A stretch of DNA of 64,000 nucleotides from Erysipelotrichaceae bacterium (GTDB taxonomy: Bacteria; Bacillota_I; Bacilli_A; Erysipelotrichales; Erysipelotrichaceae). This document shows positions 34,870 through 43,833 of this stretch, piece by piece. The position numbers and the translations under genes were made by a program. Where the stretch lies: assembly GCA_030694975.1 (NCBI GenBank), contig JAUYTU010000018.1, positions 80,068-144,067 of the forward strand, in the 5' to 3' direction. The notes under the pieces were generated by a model. That model made no database searches. It worked only from the letters and a program-made list of their open reading frames with translations, and was not told the DNA's origin. The stretch's first letter is position 1, and every line of letters starts with the position of its first letter.

Positions 34870-35736
34870 ATGCCAAAAGCCAGAATCATTAAAATAATCT
34901 CAAATCAATATACCGTGTTTACCGAAGATGGTGAGCGACTTTTGGCCATAGCCATGGGCAAGCTCCGTCTTAAAAAATCACCGGTCGTCGGCGATTGGGT
35001 TCAAGTCGATAGACTGGAGGACAAATGGGGAATTCAGCTGGTTGAAGAACGCTTTAATGAGCTTACCCGACCATTGATTGCCAATGTCGATAAGGCGATG
35101 ATTGTTACCTCCCTGATACAACCGGATTTTTCACCGATTCTGCTCGATCGATTGATCTTTTTGATCAGTTATGCCAACATCGTCCCTGTCATCGTTGTGA
35201 CCAAATGTGACTTATTACCGAAGGATGATCCGGTGTATCAGATCATCGCCGAATATCAGAAAGCTGATTATCAAGTGCTTTTTACCGGTCGGGATATGCC
35301 GGTGGATAATATTATGGCTGCATTAAAAGGGAAGGTGACGGTGTTGACCGGGCAAAGCGGTGCCGGTAAGTCATCGTTGATTAATCGGATTGACGGATCT
35401 TTTGAGTTGATCACCCAGGAAATTTCCAAGGCGTTGGGCCGTGGCAAACACACCACCCGTCATAGTGAATTGCATTATGTAGCTGAAGGTTGGGTTGCGG
35501 ATACACCGGGGTTTTCGTCCCTTGATTTTTCGATGATCGATAAAGACATCTTCCGTTGGATCGTACCGGACTTTAAGCCATACATGGGAAAATGCAAATT
35601 TCGTAACTGTATGCACGAAAATGAGCCGGGATGTGCCGTTAAGGAAGCTGTCAGTAAAAATGAAGTGTCTAAAATCCGTTATGAAAATTATGTGGAATGT
35701 TTAAAAATGATTGAGGAAGAGAGGAAACCGTTATGA
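34870..35736 (+). CDS. rsgA: Ribosome biogenesis GTPase RsgA
   Basis: Circularly permuted GTPase (288 residues) that checks 30S maturation. N-terminal OB fold, then G4 TKCD (about 115), G1 GQSGAGKSS (about 160) and G3 DTPGFSS (about 211), i.e. the permuted order G4-G1-G3. The C-terminal zinc knuckle is CKFRNCMHENEPGC. SD AAGGAG. Overlaps rpe by 4 nt. Confidence 0.96.
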   Translation: MPKARIIKIISNQYTVFTEDGERLLAIAMGKLRLKKSPVVGDWVQVDRLEDKWGIQLVEERFNELTRPLIANVDKAMIVTSLIQPDFSPILLDRLIFLISYANIVPVIVVTKCDLLPKDDPVYQIIAEYQKADYQVLFTGRDMPVDNIMAALKGKVTVLTGQSGAGKSSLINRIDGSFELITQEISKALGRGKHTTRHSELHYVAEGWVADTPGFSSLDFSMIDKDIFRWIVPDFKPYMGKCKFRNCMHENEPGCAVKEAVSKNEVSKIRYENYVECLKMIEEERKPL

Positions 35737-36383
35737 CCATCATTGCTCCATCGGTTTTATCACTGGATTACAGCAAATTTGAAAATCAGATGTCGGATTT
35801 GCATGCTTCAAAGGCTCAATGGCTTCATTTCGATGTCATGGACGGACATTTTGTGCCGAATCTGACCTTTGGTCCGGATATATTAAAAGCGTTTCGTAAG
35901 GCTTCGCATTTGTTTCTGGACGTCCATCTGATGGTGGAAGATCCGGAATTCTTTTCGGATGTATTCATGGATGCCGGTGCACAGATGATTACCTTTCATA
36001 CAGAAGCTCTAAATCATGACTCAACTCACATTCTGGCATTGATCAAGAAAATTAAGGGTAGGGGAGTTCAGGTGGGCCTGAGTGTCAAACCAAAAACACC
36101 GGTCGAAATTTTGTTTCCATATATTAATGAGGTGGATATGTTTTTAATCATGTCAGTAGAACCGGGTTTTGGTGGTCAGTCATTTATCCCTCAATCACTT
36201 GAGAAAATTTCCGCTTTGAGAACTCTGATCGATCAATCTCAATCGTCGGCACTCATTGAGGTTGACGGCGGTATCAACAGTCATACCGGAAGTTTATGCA
36301 AACAAGCCGGAGCCAATGTACTGGTTGCGGGCAGTTACATATTTAAAGACGATATTATTGCGGCTGTGGAGAGTTTATGGTAA
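35733..36383 (+). CDS. rpe: Ribulose-phosphate 3-epimerase
   Basis: TIM-barrel enzyme of 216 residues interconverting ribulose 5-phosphate and xylulose 5-phosphate. APSVLSLDYSKF at the N terminus, HFDVMDGHFVPN with metal-binding His and Asp, VHLMVEDPE, MSVEPGFGGQSF and EVDGGINS all match. It starts inside the rsgA stop (ATGA) and overlaps thiN by 7 nt. Confidence 0.96.
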   Translation: MTIIAPSVLSLDYSKFENQMSDLHASKAQWLHFDVMDGHFVPNLTFGPDILKAFRKASHLFLDVHLMVEDPEFFSDVFMDAGAQMITFHTEALNHDSTHILALIKKIKGRGVQVGLSVKPKTPVEILFPYINEVDMFLIMSVEPGFGGQSFIPQSLEKISALRTLIDQSQSSALIEVDGGINSHTGSLCKQAGANVLVAGSYIFKDDIIAAVESLW

Positions 36384-36973
36384 AAGCACTGTTGGTCGCC
36401 TCGTTGGCAAAACATATACCCACGGATCATTTTGACTTTGTCATTGGTGTCGATCGAGGTGCTTTGATATGTGTGCAAAAGGGAATGATCATGGACTTGG
36501 CCATCGGTGATTTTGATTCAGTTTCAAAAGAAGAGCTTGAAATAATTGGTTTACATAGCAAAAAAATCGTGATGTTGGATGTTATCAAAGATGTTACCGA
36601 TTCTCAGGCGGCGATGGCTTATGTAGAGTCGTTTGATGAGGTGGTTTTGTGTGGCGGATTGGGGGGGCGCATTGATCATCAATTGATCAATATCGGCTTA
36701 GTCAGAAATGACATTCGATTGAGTCTATGGGATGAAAATCATTTGATGTATACGGTAATCGGCGATAAAATCATAAAAAAAGCGGGATACCGCTATTTGT
36801 CACTGTTTGCCTGTGAATCCTCCATTGTTCATTTGAGTGGTGTGAAATATCCTTTGAACAGCCGAAGTATCAATGAAGATGATTTGTATTTGGTGAGCAA
36901 TGAAATCATTGAAGAAGAAGCTTATCTGTCTGTCAAGGGTAAAGTATTGATCATCCAAAGCAATGATGCATAA
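36377..36973 (+). CDS. thiN: Thiamine pyrophosphokinase
   Basis: 198 residues. Converts thiamine to TPP, the cofactor of the transketolase encoded in this window. IGVDRGAL, AIGDFDSVS, KDVTDSQAAM (acidic metal-binding residues) and GGLGGRIDHQL are characteristic. Shares 7 nt with rpe and is followed by a terminator. Confidence 0.93.
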   Translation: MVKALLVASLAKHIPTDHFDFVIGVDRGALICVQKGMIMDLAIGDFDSVSKEELEIIGLHSKKIVMLDVIKDVTDSQAAMAYVESFDEVVLCGGLGGRIDHQLINIGLVRNDIRLSLWDENHLMYTVIGDKIIKKAGYRYLSLFACESSIVHLSGVKYPLNSRSINEDDLYLVSNEIIEEEAYLSVKGKVLIIQSNDA

Positions 36974-36976
36974 AAA

Positions 36977-37000
36977 AAACGGTTGACACCGTTTGTTTTT
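36977..37000 (+). terminator. Terminator between thiN and rpmB
   Basis: AAACGGT-TGAC-ACCGTTT then GTTTTT; a run of A upstream lets it also act for the convergent rpmB. Confidence 0.82.
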
Positions 37001-37001
37001 A

Positions 37002-37193
37002 TTAGGCAGCTTGCTGGGCTTTTAGTGATTTTAAGGCGCGGGCGGAAATACGGATTTTTTGCGGCTTTCCATCGACCATCACTTTAACTTTTTGCAGGTT
37101 AACATTCCATTTCCGACGTGTAGCACGCAGTGAATGTGAACGTTTGTTTCCAGATAATGCCTTCTTACCGGATACGGCGCATACTCTTGACAT
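37002..37193 (-). CDS. rpmB: 50S ribosomal protein L28
   Basis: 63 residues, basic. [20 protein letters not shown], then [14 protein letters not shown] and [13 protein letters not shown], are the L28 pattern. Only one Cys is present near the N terminus, so it is the form without the zinc ribbon, as in B. subtilis. Located next to thiN as in many Bacillota, but on the opposite strand. Confidence 0.97.
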   Translation of the reverse strand: MSRVCAVSGKKALSGNKRSHSLRATRRKWNVNLQKVKVMVDGKPQKIRISARALKSLKAQQAA

Positions 37194-37368
37194 ACCGTAA
37201 CCCCCCTTTCTTGTCTTATTTGTGCTTGTAAACTATATCATAGCTCTATTTAAAATGCAAGTAAAAACCGTACGATTTCGACCATGATTTCAGCTTCGTT
37301 TTTACCATCGTTAACCCTGGATTTGATACGTTGAGTTGCATAAAAATCTTTTTTATCAAGAGCATTTG

Positions 37369-37377
37369 TGCTATGAT
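37369..37377 (+). promoter_or_regulatory. Extended -10 promoter for ftsA-ftsZ
   Basis: TG-C-TATGAT about 34 nt before the ftsA ATG. The remaining 37194-37368 shows no other gene or clear repeat; a minus-strand open frame there lacks a start codon. Confidence 0.5.
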
Positions 37378-37410
37378 GTACTCGTATGGTTGTGGGAGGA
37401 TTTAATAGCT

Positions 37411-38664
37411 ATGGAAAAACAACTTCTGGCGGCTGTTGAAATTGCCGATCACGAAATCCGTCTGATTGTAGCGGAAATCTATAACACCCGTCTGCAGATT
37501 CTGAAGACGGAAAGAGTCGAATGTTCGGGTTATAACGGCAAAGAGATCACCAGTGAAAAAGATATCGTAAATAGTCTCAAGCGGGCTGTTGAGAATGCTT
37601 CGAAAAATATCGGTGCATCGATTCAACAAGTCCTTTTGTTAGTTCCTTCGATTGATTTTAAGCGAGTCATGCGCCGGGTAACCGGTGAGGTTGCCAATCT
37701 GGCTACTGGCATTTCGCTCAACGATATTCAACGGGCATATGCCAGCGTACTGCGTATGGAATATGAACCGGATTTGGAAGTTATCAACGTTATGGTAACC
37801 AAATACATTGTAAACGGTATTAATATGAAGAAAGCACCGATACATGAATCGGCAGAACACTTTGTTATGGAAACCGAAGTGTATCTGGCAAACCGTGATT
37901 TGGCGTATGGACTTGCGGCTTGTGTCGAAAAGGCAGGTTTAGGAATCATTGACATCGTATTGGATGCCTTTGGTTTAGCAAAAGAAGCCTCCTTATTGGA
38001 GCAGTCTGCGGATGAAGTCATTATTGCCATTCGATTAGAAAAATTAATGACTCATCTTTGTCTGTATTCCGGCTCAAAACTGCTTAGTTCAGAAATTTTG
38101 GACACAGGATTTGGTGATTGGATCGGCAAAGTCAAAGAAACTTTTGATGTTCCGTTGGATGTGGCCAGCCGATTGATGATTTATAACTGCCGCTGTGATG
38201 GTGTTGTGCCATCCGATGCACCGATTTATATGTGGTCGCAAAACGGTCAGACACATACTTGCTCTTTAGCGCAATTGATGGATGCTTTATGGCCATCGAT
38301 CAAAGCATGGATCGTGGAGGTCAATAAAACCTGCGAACCGATTATAGCAGCGAAGCGGGCATCGGTGGTAATTACCGGTGAAGGAGCGATTATTCAGGGT
38401 TTAAATCAGGCTTTACAGCTTGCTCTTGCAACCCGGGTTAATTTATATATCCCCGAAACATTGGGTGTACGTAATGGATCGTTTACGGCTTTGCTTGGAG
38501 CGTTCTATATGTATAAAGATTTGGAAGTCTGGCGTCGCAAGACGGCGGGAAGTATAAACCTGTTTGAATTTAATGCGATGATATCTGCCCGTAAAGGCAA
38601 GGATGGTTCCGGTGAGGAAACATTCCCTAAACGGTTAAAGGGTATATTTGAAACGAAGAAATAA
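37411..38664 (+). CDS. ftsA: FtsA-like division protein with eroded nucleotide-binding motifs
   Basis: 417 residues, immediately upstream of ftsZ. Overall layout and many positions follow FtsA: phosphate-1 region near residues 9-20, SHS2/1C region with [38 protein letters not shown], and a C-terminal amphipathic tail FPKRLKGIF for membrane binding. The usual phosphate-1 DIGTS is EIADH, phosphate-2 DIGGGTT is AIRLEKLMT, and the adenosine motif GG-A is GEGAI. ATP binding is therefore doubtful, while tethering FtsZ to the membrane may remain. ATG 37411 lies 10 nt after GGGAGGA. Confidence 0.82.
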   Translation: MEKQLLAAVEIADHEIRLIVAEIYNTRLQILKTERVECSGYNGKEITSEKDIVNSLKRAVENASKNIGASIQQVLLLVPSIDFKRVMRRVTGEVANLATGISLNDIQRAYASVLRMEYEPDLEVINVMVTKYIVNGINMKKAPIHESAEHFVMETEVYLANRDLAYGLAACVEKAGLGIIDIVLDAFGLAKEASLLEQSADEVIIAIRLEKLMTHLCLYSGSKLLSSEILDTGFGDWIGKVKETFDVPLDVASRLMIYNCRCDGVVPSDAPIYMWSQNGQTHTCSLAQLMDALWPSIKAWIVEVNKTCEPIIAAKRASVVITGEGAIIQGLNQALQLALATRVNLYIPETLGVRNGSFTALLGAFYMYKDLEVWRRKTAGSINLFEFNAMISARKGKDGSGEETFPKRLKGIFETKK

Positions 38665-38681
38665 CGTCCGGAGGATCGACA

Positions 38682-39746
38682 ATGAACGAAGATAAGTATC
38701 AACAAGTAGCCAAAATTAAAGTATTTGGAATCGGTGGAGCCGGTTGTAATGCTGTCAATCGCATGGTAGATGAAGGGTTGCAGGGCGTTGAATTTTATGT
38801 CTGTAATACCGATCTGCAAGTATTAAATGTCTCAATGGTCAAAAATAAGCTGATTTTAGGCAAAGAAACGACCAAGGGCTTAGGTGCCGGAGCAAATCCG
38901 GAAATCGGGCGTAAAGCTGCTATTGAAAGCGAAGAAGAAATCCGCGTCGCCATGACCGGTGCCGATATGGTATTTATTACCACCGGTTTGGGTGGCGGTA
39001 CAGGTACGGGAGCTTCACCGCTGTTTGCCAAGGTCGCCAAAGAATGCGGCGCTTTGGTCGTCGGTATCGTGACCAAACCTTTTAGTTTCGAAGGTCGCAA
39101 GCGCATGGAACAAGCTTTGAAAGGTTTGGAAGAACTGCGTGAACACGTCGATTCACTGATTATCGTTTCTAACAATCAGTTGTTGGAAGTGATCGGTCGT
39201 ATACCGTTTGTGGAAGCCTTTAAAGAAGCGGACAATGTCCTTCGTCAGGGCGTTCAAACCATTACGGACTTGATTGCGGTTCCGGCAATGATCAACTTAG
39301 ACTTTGCGGATGTTCGTTCGGTCATGGAAGGTCAAGGCACGGCATTAATCGGTATCGGTATGGCTGCGGGGGATAATAAAGCTCAGGAAGCTGCTCAGCG
39401 TGCGATTACCTCGCCATTGCTTGAAGCACAGATTCGTGGTGCGCGTAATGCCATCGTCAATGTGACCGGTGGGGAAAATATCACAATTTTCGATGCCAGT
39501 GATGCCGTGGAGTATATCCGCGATTCAGCCGGTGGGGATATCGATATTATATTTGGGGTTGCCATCAATGAGCAAATCGGCGATTCTATCATCGTTACGG
39601 TCATTGCGACCGGGTTTGATTTACCGAAAAACAACGGCGTGGTTCAGCCGGTACAGTCAGCTGCGAAAGTCGTTGAAGTCATTAAAAATGAAAAACCGAC
39701 ACAGGAAGACGACGGAGATATCCCGGGATTCTTCAGGTCTAGATAA
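38682..39746 (+). CDS. ftsZ: Cell division protein FtsZ
   Basis: Tubulin-like GTPase of 354 residues that forms the division ring. [14 protein letters not shown] near the N terminus, [10 protein letters not shown] (about 105-114) as tubulin signature, NLDFADV T7-type loop and the C-terminal peptide DIPGFFRSR that binds FtsA and other partners. The linker is short. GGAGG SD; terminator directly after. Confidence 0.98.
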   Translation: MNEDKYQQVAKIKVFGIGGAGCNAVNRMVDEGLQGVEFYVCNTDLQVLNVSMVKNKLILGKETTKGLGAGANPEIGRKAAIESEEEIRVAMTGADMVFITTGLGGGTGTGASPLFAKVAKECGALVVGIVTKPFSFEGRKRMEQALKGLEELREHVDSLIIVSNNQLLEVIGRIPFVEAFKEADNVLRQGVQTITDLIAVPAMINLDFADVRSVMEGQGTALIGIGMAAGDNKAQEAAQRAITSPLLEAQIRGARNAIVNVTGGENITIFDASDAVEYIRDSAGGDIDIIFGVAINEQIGDSIIVTVIATGFDLPKNNGVVQPVQSAAKVVEVIKNEKPTQEDDGDIPGFFRSR

Positions 39747-39747
39747 C

Positions 39748-39766
39748 AGGGCGCAAGCCCTTTTTT
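39748..39766 (+). terminator. Terminator of ftsA-ftsZ
   Basis: AGGGC-GCAA-GCCCT then T residues, 2 nt after the stop. Confidence 0.8.
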
Positions 39767-39799
39767 CATTGCATATGTTTTGTTTATTTATGTGAACAT

Positions 39800-39808
39800 T
39801 GCTAGAAT
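39800..39808 (+). promoter_or_regulatory. Extended -10 promoter downstream of ftsZ
   Basis: TG-C-TAGAAT, 18 nt before the next gene's ATG with ACAGGAGGA between. Confidence 0.5.
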
Positions 39809-39826
39809 ACATTACAGGAGGAGATT

Positions 39827-40288
39827 ATGAAACTTTTGTATGTAAAAGCTAGTATTTTCACGGCAAGCTATCGATGTACTCAAGTGCGTCAGCGGCTCAT
39901 CCGGTTTATAAAACAAAACCCACCAACAGCGATTGCGGTCAGCGGGATGCAAGACGGACTACAGTTAACAATGCATCAGTTTATCAAACAGCTCAATCAT
40001 CCTGAGATTCGGATTCTGGATATACCGGGACAGTATCAGGTGAAGGAGACAGCAATCAATCTTTTTAGTAACTACTTATCTGCCGGTGAGCTTACGATCG
40101 TACCGATCGAAGGAACGGTTGCGGTCATTGAAAAAATCAATCGATGCAGAGTTTCTTATATGCTATTCGATATTTTTGCGGAAGAAGAATTTGCGGATTA
40201 TAACGGGGAGTTGGATGATGCTCTAATTGAAGAATTGACTCAATTGCTCAAACAAAGTGAAAATAAGCATAATGAGGGGTTAAATTAA
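39827..40288 (+). CDS. Hypothetical protein downstream of ftsZ
   Basis: 153 residues, strong SD (AGGAGGA), own promoter and own terminator. No signal peptide or transmembrane helix. The N-terminal part mixes beta-like strands (KLLYVKASIF, TAIAVSGMQDG) and the C-terminal end is acidic. I recognise no family. Confidence 0.6.
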   Translation: MKLLYVKASIFTASYRCTQVRQRLIRFIKQNPPTAIAVSGMQDGLQLTMHQFIKQLNHPEIRILDIPGQYQVKETAINLFSNYLSAGELTIVPIEGTVAVIEKINRCRVSYMLFDIFAEEEFADYNGELDDALIEELTQLLKQSENKHNEGLN

Positions 40289-40306
40289 CGGCAATGCCGT
40301 TTTTTT
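40287..40306 (+). terminator. Terminator of the hypothetical gene
   Basis: AACGGC-AAT-GCCGTT plus T-run, starting inside the stop codon. Confidence 0.75.
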
Positions 40307-40309
40307 CTG

Positions 40310-40330
40310 AAAAAAAGATCCCGTAGGATC
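40310..40330 (-). terminator. Terminator of the minus-strand HAD gene
   Basis: GATCC-CGTA-GGATC; on the minus strand followed by seven T. Confidence 0.7.
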
Positions 40331-40337
40331 GAATGTC

Positions 40338-41117
40338 TCAGATTAAGTTCAGTTCTTTACAGGCCAGAAAGATTCCGTCTTCCAACACTGAACGGGTCGT
40401 CAATGTAGCAATCTCTTTTAGGGAGACATTGCCATTGCCCATAGCAACACTTATCTTTGCATGTCTAAACATTTCCATATCATTGAGTGAATCACCGAAT
40501 GCAATATAGGATTCTGGTAACTGCCACAAATCGAGTATTTGTCGGATGCCGGTATATTTTGAATGAGAATTGCTGACGATATCCGCATAATGCGATTCTC
40601 CCGGCATAACCAACGTGCCTTCAAGATTCATAAACTTCTGATAATCATAACCTTTCGGTGCATAAACCAAGATCATATCGACATCTTCGCCTTCGTATGC
40701 TTTCGCCCGCGAAGGGATGGGTAATTTGAAGAATTCGTGGGATATCTTCACGCTTTCATCCGGTTCAAACCGCATGAAATCCGGTTGTCCTTTAAATTGA
40801 ACATTAATACCATCTTCAATCACGATTTCCTCTATCTTACGAATGACTTGGGGATCCATGACATAATGATATAAACATTGCTGATGAGCATCGTAGAGCT
40901 GCTGACCATTGCTAGTCACATAACCGTCCCATGCAATCATATCGGTGATGCCGGTTTGTTGGCACGCCTCAAAATTTCTTCCGGTTGCGATCGCGATTTT
41001 ATATCCTTTTTGCTTCAATATTTTTAAAGTTTCAATGGTAGAGGGTGGCACCACATGCGATTTTGTGTCAAGCAAGGTTCCGTCAACATCGAAGAATAGG
41101 GCTTTTATAGGTTTCAT
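40338..41117 (-). CDS. Cof-type HAD phosphatase
   Basis: 259 residues. Motif I FFDVDGTLLD (about 8-17), motif II ATGRN, and motif IV GDSLNDMEMF near 212-221. Cap of the C2B type between them. Members dephosphorylate sugar phosphates, flavin precursors or pyridoxal phosphate; specificity is not readable. It has its own terminator and is divergent from the PHP gene. Confidence 0.93.
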   Translation of the reverse strand: MKPIKALFFDVDGTLLDTKSHVVPPSTIETLKILKQKGYKIAIATGRNFEACQQTGITDMIAWDGYVTSNGQQLYDAHQQCLYHYVMDPQVIRKIEEIVIEDGINVQFKGQPDFMRFEPDESVKISHEFFKLPIPSRAKAYEGEDVDMILVYAPKGYDYQKFMNLEGTLVMPGESHYADIVSNSHSKYTGIRQILDLWQLPESYIAFGDSLNDMEMFRHAKISVAMGNGNVSLKEIATLTTRSVLEDGIFLACKELNLI

Positions 41118-41173
41118 TGTGTTACCTCAAAGTAATTATACGATAAAAAAAACTCTTTACCACTAATTGAACG

Positions 41174-41188
41174 TTGTAAGCGATTACT
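41174..41188. promoter_or_regulatory. Candidate catabolite-responsive element (cre)
   Basis: TTGTAAGCGATTACT fits every position of the WTGNAANCGNWNNCW consensus. It lies between the divergent HAD and PHP phosphatase genes, about 60 nt from each start, so CcpA could act on either. Confidence 0.5.
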
Positions 41189-41248
41189 TTTTTTCAAAGG
41201 GTAGAAAATGTGAAAAAACATAGTATACTTGTCTTGTCGGAGGACATT

Positions 41249-41968
41249 ATGAAACCAATTACAGACTTACATGTACACACGATTTCGAGCGGACATGCTT
41301 ACAGCACCCTTTTGGAAATCGTACAATATGCCAAGAGCATCGGTTTGCCGATGGTCGGAATCAGTGATCATGCTCCGGGGATGCCCGGTGGTGCTCATTT
41401 ATTTCATTTTTTCAATATGCGTATATTGCCCAAGGAAATCGATGGAGTTCGGGTATTGCGAGGCGTCGAAGTCAATATCATGGACCATCAGGGCACGATC
41501 GATGTCGATGAGCGATTGCTTCGCAAAACAGATTATGCAATTGCATCCTTACACCCGCCATGCATTCCTTTTGGTGATATAAAATCGAATACCGAAGTGT
41601 TAATCAAAGTCATGGGCATTGAAGGTATTTCAATCATTGGTCATCCGGATGACGATCGTTATCCGCTGGATTATGATGCTTTGGCACAGGCAGCCAATGA
41701 GCATCATGTATTGCTTGAAATCAACAATTCATCGATGAATGGGTTTTCCGCAAGGTCAAACAGTAAAATTGTTATCAAGCAATTGCTAGAAGCGTGCAAA
41801 CGCCATCATACATATGTTATCTTCGGATCGGATGCTCATATCAGTTTCGATGTCGGTAATTTTACCTATTGTAAGGAAATTGTCGAAGAATGTGACTTTC
41901 CGATGGAACTGGTCGTTAATCATCAGTCAGATAAGTTACAGCAGTTTTTACCTAAGATATTTGAATGA
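41249..41968 (+). CDS. PHP-domain phosphatase (YcdX-like)
   Basis: 239 residues. Metal-binding motifs in order: DLHVHT, GISDHAPG, GVEVNI, ASLHPP, GHPDDDRY and FGSDAHIS, the trinuclear site of PHP phosphoesterases. ATG 41249 follows CGGAGGA; the frame is open 13 codons upstream without an SD. Closest in plan to YcdX; histidinol phosphatase is another branch, but no histidine genes are near. Confidence 0.92.
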   Translation: MKPITDLHVHTISSGHAYSTLLEIVQYAKSIGLPMVGISDHAPGMPGGAHLFHFFNMRILPKEIDGVRVLRGVEVNIMDHQGTIDVDERLLRKTDYAIASLHPPCIPFGDIKSNTEVLIKVMGIEGISIIGHPDDDRYPLDYDALAQAANEHHVLLEINNSSMNGFSARSNSKIVIKQLLEACKRHHTYVIFGSDAHISFDVGNFTYCKEIVEECDFPMELVVNHQSDKLQQFLPKIFE

Positions 41969-41974
41969 TTACTT

Positions 41975-41998
41975 ACTCCGGGCATCCGGAGTTTTTTT
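41975..41998 (+). terminator. Terminator of the PHP gene
   Basis: ACTCCGG-GCAT-CCGGAGT followed by T-run. Confidence 0.85.
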
Positions 41999-42001
41999 GA
42001 C

Positions 42002-42027
42002 AAAAAAGCGCGGTCATGGACCGCGCT
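42002..42027 (-). terminator. Terminator of the etf operon
   Basis: AGCGCGGTC-ATG-GACCGCGCT, a 9-bp GC-rich stem; on the minus strand followed by T residues, 4 nt after the etfA stop. Confidence 0.82.
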
Positions 42028-42030
42028 GTA

Positions 42031-43038
42031 TTAGGACAAATGCAGGATTTTTTGAAGCTCTTCTTTTAATTTCGGTAAAATCAGTACGGCATCACCAACG
42101 ATGCCGACGTGAGCGATTTGAAAGATTGCGGCATTGGGATCACTGTTGATAGCAATGATGCACTCTGCTTTATCCATTCCCGCCGTATGCTGGACCGCTC
42201 CGGAAATTCCACAAGCTATATAGACCAATGGACGAACTGTTTTGCCGGTCTGACCGACTTGTACATCTTTGCCAACAATGCCGGTTTCAACCAAACCACG
42301 GGAAGCACCGACTTCCGCGTTCAATACTTTCGCAAAGTCTTTGATTAAATCTAGATGCTTTGCCATCGAACGTCCGGCCGATACGATGATACGAGCCTTA
42401 GCGATGTCATTTGTTTTTGCCTGTTGAACTTCTCTTTTTAAAATTTCAACCCAGTCAACTTCATCGAATGTCGTCTCAAACACAACAACGTCACCGGCTT
42501 GTGCTTCAATTTCAGTTTTCTCAAACACATTGGGACGAATGGTCGCCATTTGCGGACGGAAATTCGGACACACGATCGTACCAAACAGATTACCGCCAAA
42601 AGCCGGACGAGTAACCAAAAGCAGAGAAGTATCGGAGGTCATATCCACTTCAATGATCGTAGCGTCGGCGGTTAAACCCGTGTCGACACGCGCCGCAACA
42701 CGCGGTGCGATGTCACGTCCGATGACGGTAGCACCAATCAGGAAACTGTCCGGAGCAAAGGCGCGGATAATATCGCTCAGAGCTTTGGACGTATGTTGGG
42801 TCGTGGCTTCTTTGAGTTTTTCATCTTGGCACAGAATAACTTTGTCAGCACCATAATTAAACAGAACGGATGTCAGATTTTCAACCTGATAGCCCGGTAA
42901 AACGGCGACCACATCGTGATTCATGCCTTTTTGAACGTATTGAGCCTTAAGTTTACGTGCTTCGCTTAATAACTGAAGACTGACCTCAGCGATAACGTTA
43001 TTGCGTGTTTCGATAAACACGAAGATATCTTTTGTCAT
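42031..43038 (-). CDS. etfA: Electron transfer flavoprotein alpha subunit
   Basis: 335 residues. FAD-binding EtfA/FixB: C-terminal domain with GLVETGIVGKDVQVGQTGK, CGISGAVQHTAGM and AINSDPNAAIFQIAHVGIVGD, which hold FAD. Takes part in the heterodimer with EtfB that passes electrons to the acyl-CoA dehydrogenase, or bifurcates NADH electrons to ferredoxin and crotonyl-CoA in some anaerobes. Last gene of the operon. Confidence 0.96.
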   Translation of the reverse strand: MTKDIFVFIETRNNVIAEVSLQLLSEARKLKAQYVQKGMNHDVVAVLPGYQVENLTSVLFNYGADKVILCQDEKLKEATTQHTSKALSDIIRAFAPDSFLIGATVIGRDIAPRVAARVDTGLTADATIIEVDMTSDTSLLLVTRPAFGGNLFGTIVCPNFRPQMATIRPNVFEKTEIEAQAGDVVVFETTFDEVDWVEILKREVQQAKTNDIAKARIIVSAGRSMAKHLDLIKDFAKVLNAEVGASRGLVETGIVGKDVQVGQTGKTVRPLVYIACGISGAVQHTAGMDKAECIIAINSDPNAAIFQIAHVGIVGDAVLILPKLKEELQKILHLS

Positions 43039-43049
43039 TGAATTTCTCC

Positions 43050-43829
43050 TTACTGAATATACGGAGCTAATGTGCTCAGTATCGCTTTTACAGCTTCATC
43101 ACTACCGCCGTGAATCAGTTTGACTTCACTGGACACCGGACGGGTAAAGGTCTTACGAACTTGTGTCGGTGAACCTTTAAGACCGATATCCTTAGCTTCT
43201 AACATCAATATTTGATTATTAACCATTTCGATCGGTTTATCGAAGGCTTCCCAACAGGAAGTAACATTCATAAAACGCAGATGATCCAATTGTTCCAAGG
43301 TGGTTAATAGGCAAGGGAAGCTGACTTTCAATGTCTCATCGAAATCTTCATAGTGCTTCTTAACGACAATGTAATCCGATGTGACTTCAACGATCTTACT
43401 GACATAGGTGATTTGGGGAATGTTCAGGCGCTCTGCGACTTGCGGTCCAACTTGAGCCGTATCGCCGTCAATGGCTTGACGTCCGGCAAAAATCAAATCC
43501 GGTTGAACTCTTTTAATGGCAGCGGCCAATGTATTGGAGGTTGCCCATGTATCCGCACCGGCGAAAGCTGGGTCACTGATTAAAATTGCATGATCGACAC
43601 CGCGTCCATAGCATTCTCTGAGCATGTTGGCTGCTTGCGGAGGTCCCATCGTGATGACGACAACTTCGGCACCATTGGACTTCTTGATTTTCAAAGCAGC
43701 TTCTAAAGCGCTGGTATCATCGGGGTTCATGATTGAATCAACACCGTCACGAATCAGTGTTCCGGTCTCCTTGTCAATCAACATTTCCGTAGTATTGGGT
43801 ACTTGTTTCATTAGTACGACGATTTTCAT
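43050..43829 (-). CDS. etfB: Electron transfer flavoprotein beta subunit
   Basis: 259 residues. KIVVLMKQVPNTTEM at the N terminus, ALEAALKIK, GRQAIDGDTAQVGPQVAE and LTTLEQL are EtfB landmarks. Followed by etfA after 11 nt and preceded by the dehydrogenase gene. Whether it belongs to the bifurcating group cannot be settled by eye. Confidence 0.96.
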   Translation of the reverse strand: MKIVVLMKQVPNTTEMLIDKETGTLIRDGVDSIMNPDDTSALEAALKIKKSNGAEVVVITMGPPQAANMLRECYGRGVDHAILISDPAFAGADTWATSNTLAAAIKRVQPDLIFAGRQAIDGDTAQVGPQVAERLNIPQITYVSKIVEVTSDYIVVKKHYEDFDETLKVSFPCLLTTLEQLDHLRFMNVTSCWEAFDKPIEMVNNQILMLEAKDIGLKGSPTQVRKTFTRPVSSEVKLIHGGSDEAVKAILSTLAPYIQ

Positions 43830-43833
43830 TGTG

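Noticed and set aside
37205..37400. Short minus-strand open frame upstream of rpmB
   Set aside because: Protein-like in part (for example DFYATQRIKSRVNDGK) but lacks any start codon with an SD and overlaps the ftsA promoter.
41115..41130. The 16-mer CATTGTGTTACCTCAA occurs here and at 43827-43842
   Set aside because: Both copies are start codon plus SD region of minus-strand genes (HAD and etfB); a shared ribosome-binding context is a simpler explanation than a repeat element.
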